Assembly: GCA_047404195.1 (NCBI GenBank)
Contig: JBDOIU010000007.1
Span: forward strand, 20,050-84,049
Length of the DNA stretch: 64,000 bases
Direction: 5' to 3'
From: JAJRRL01 sp047404195
GTDB taxonomy: Bacteria > Pseudomonadota > Gammaproteobacteria > JAJRRL01
Below, piece after piece: positions 63,952 to 64,000 of the stretch; position 1 is the stretch's first letter, and every line of letters begins with the position of its first letter. The position numbers were made by a program, and so were the translations under genes. Under the pieces are notes generated by a model, which ran no database searches, was not told the DNA's origin, and saw only the letters and a program-made list of their open reading frames with translations.

Positions 63952-64000
63952 TCACGGGTAAATAATTTCCATCGAGAAACCAAAATGACGCAGTGCAGCG
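63952..64000 (-). CDS. Partial, inverted icmT-like copy (3' end)
   Basis: Reading leftward from the window edge, the frame gives AALRHFGFSMEIIYP and a TGA at 63952-63954. The first 12 residues are identical to IcmT at protein and DNA level, then the sequence differs and ends early, lacking the last 22 or so residues. It faces icmS. It may be a second icmT gene with a different end, a truncated duplicate, or an assembly fold-back at a contig end. Confidence 0.6.
   Translation of the reverse strand, partial: AALRHFGFSMEIIYP

Overview
This window is a stretch of a gammaproteobacterial chromosome that reads like an intracellular, Legionella/Coxiella-type bacterium (order Legionellales or a close relative; this is inferred from gene content, not from a marker-gene tree). 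The strongest evidence is two Dot/Icm type IVB secretion loci: dotU(icmH)-icmF at 28.5-32.8 kb, and dotD-dotC-dotB facing icmT-icmS at 60.6-63.9 kb. Scattered between housekeeping genes are large proteins that look like secreted effectors. Base composition is moderate and no phage, transposase, CRISPR array, rRNA or tRNA gene was recognised.

Layout. 0-5 kb: LuxR-type regulator, YheS-type ABC-F ATPase, L,D-transpeptidase, M32 carboxypeptidase. 5-13.7 kb: accessory region with two tandem secreted Cys-containing proteins, a two-TM protein with a possible broken start, an ankyrin-like protein, an LbtU-like outer-membrane porin, a DUF4116-repeat protein next to a decayed copy, and another small secreted protein. 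13.7-24.3 kb: CocE-type hydrolase, dapE-dapD, MidA-like methyltransferase, uvrD, an MFS transporter and trpS. 24.4-34.5 kb: a 1029-residue protein with an HPDK J-like motif, grxB, dotU-icmF and a glycosyltransferase-like protein. 34.9-42.4 kb: envelope genes lptC-kdsC-kdsD diverging from mlaFEDCB-murA, then nagZ. 42.4-54 kb: an effector-like protein with an endonuclease/exonuclease/phosphatase motif, a DegP protease, pgeF-rluD divergent from bamD, fadE, fadD and a DoxX protein. 54-60.5 kb: the conserved rpsB-tsf-pyrH-frr-uppS-cdsA run (minus strand), divergent from map, and a second L,D-transpeptidase. 60.6-64 kb: dotDCB and icmTS.

The envelope genes (LPS transport and Kdo synthesis, Mla lipid asymmetry, MurA/NagZ/UppS peptidoglycan supply, BamD, two L,D-transpeptidases) sit beside the secretion machinery and its probable substrates. 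The observations most worth a second look are: an exact 36-bp inverted copy of part of icmT running off the right edge of the window; a clean Lys/Ala-rich C-terminal tail of ribosomal protein S2 that lies one frame away from the rpsB stop at a 7-A run; a glycosyltransferase-like protein whose N-terminal motif is duplicated and whose DXD motif is altered; the J-motif protein with repeated F-M-H-x-Y segments; and a decayed DUF4116 gene beside its intact relative.
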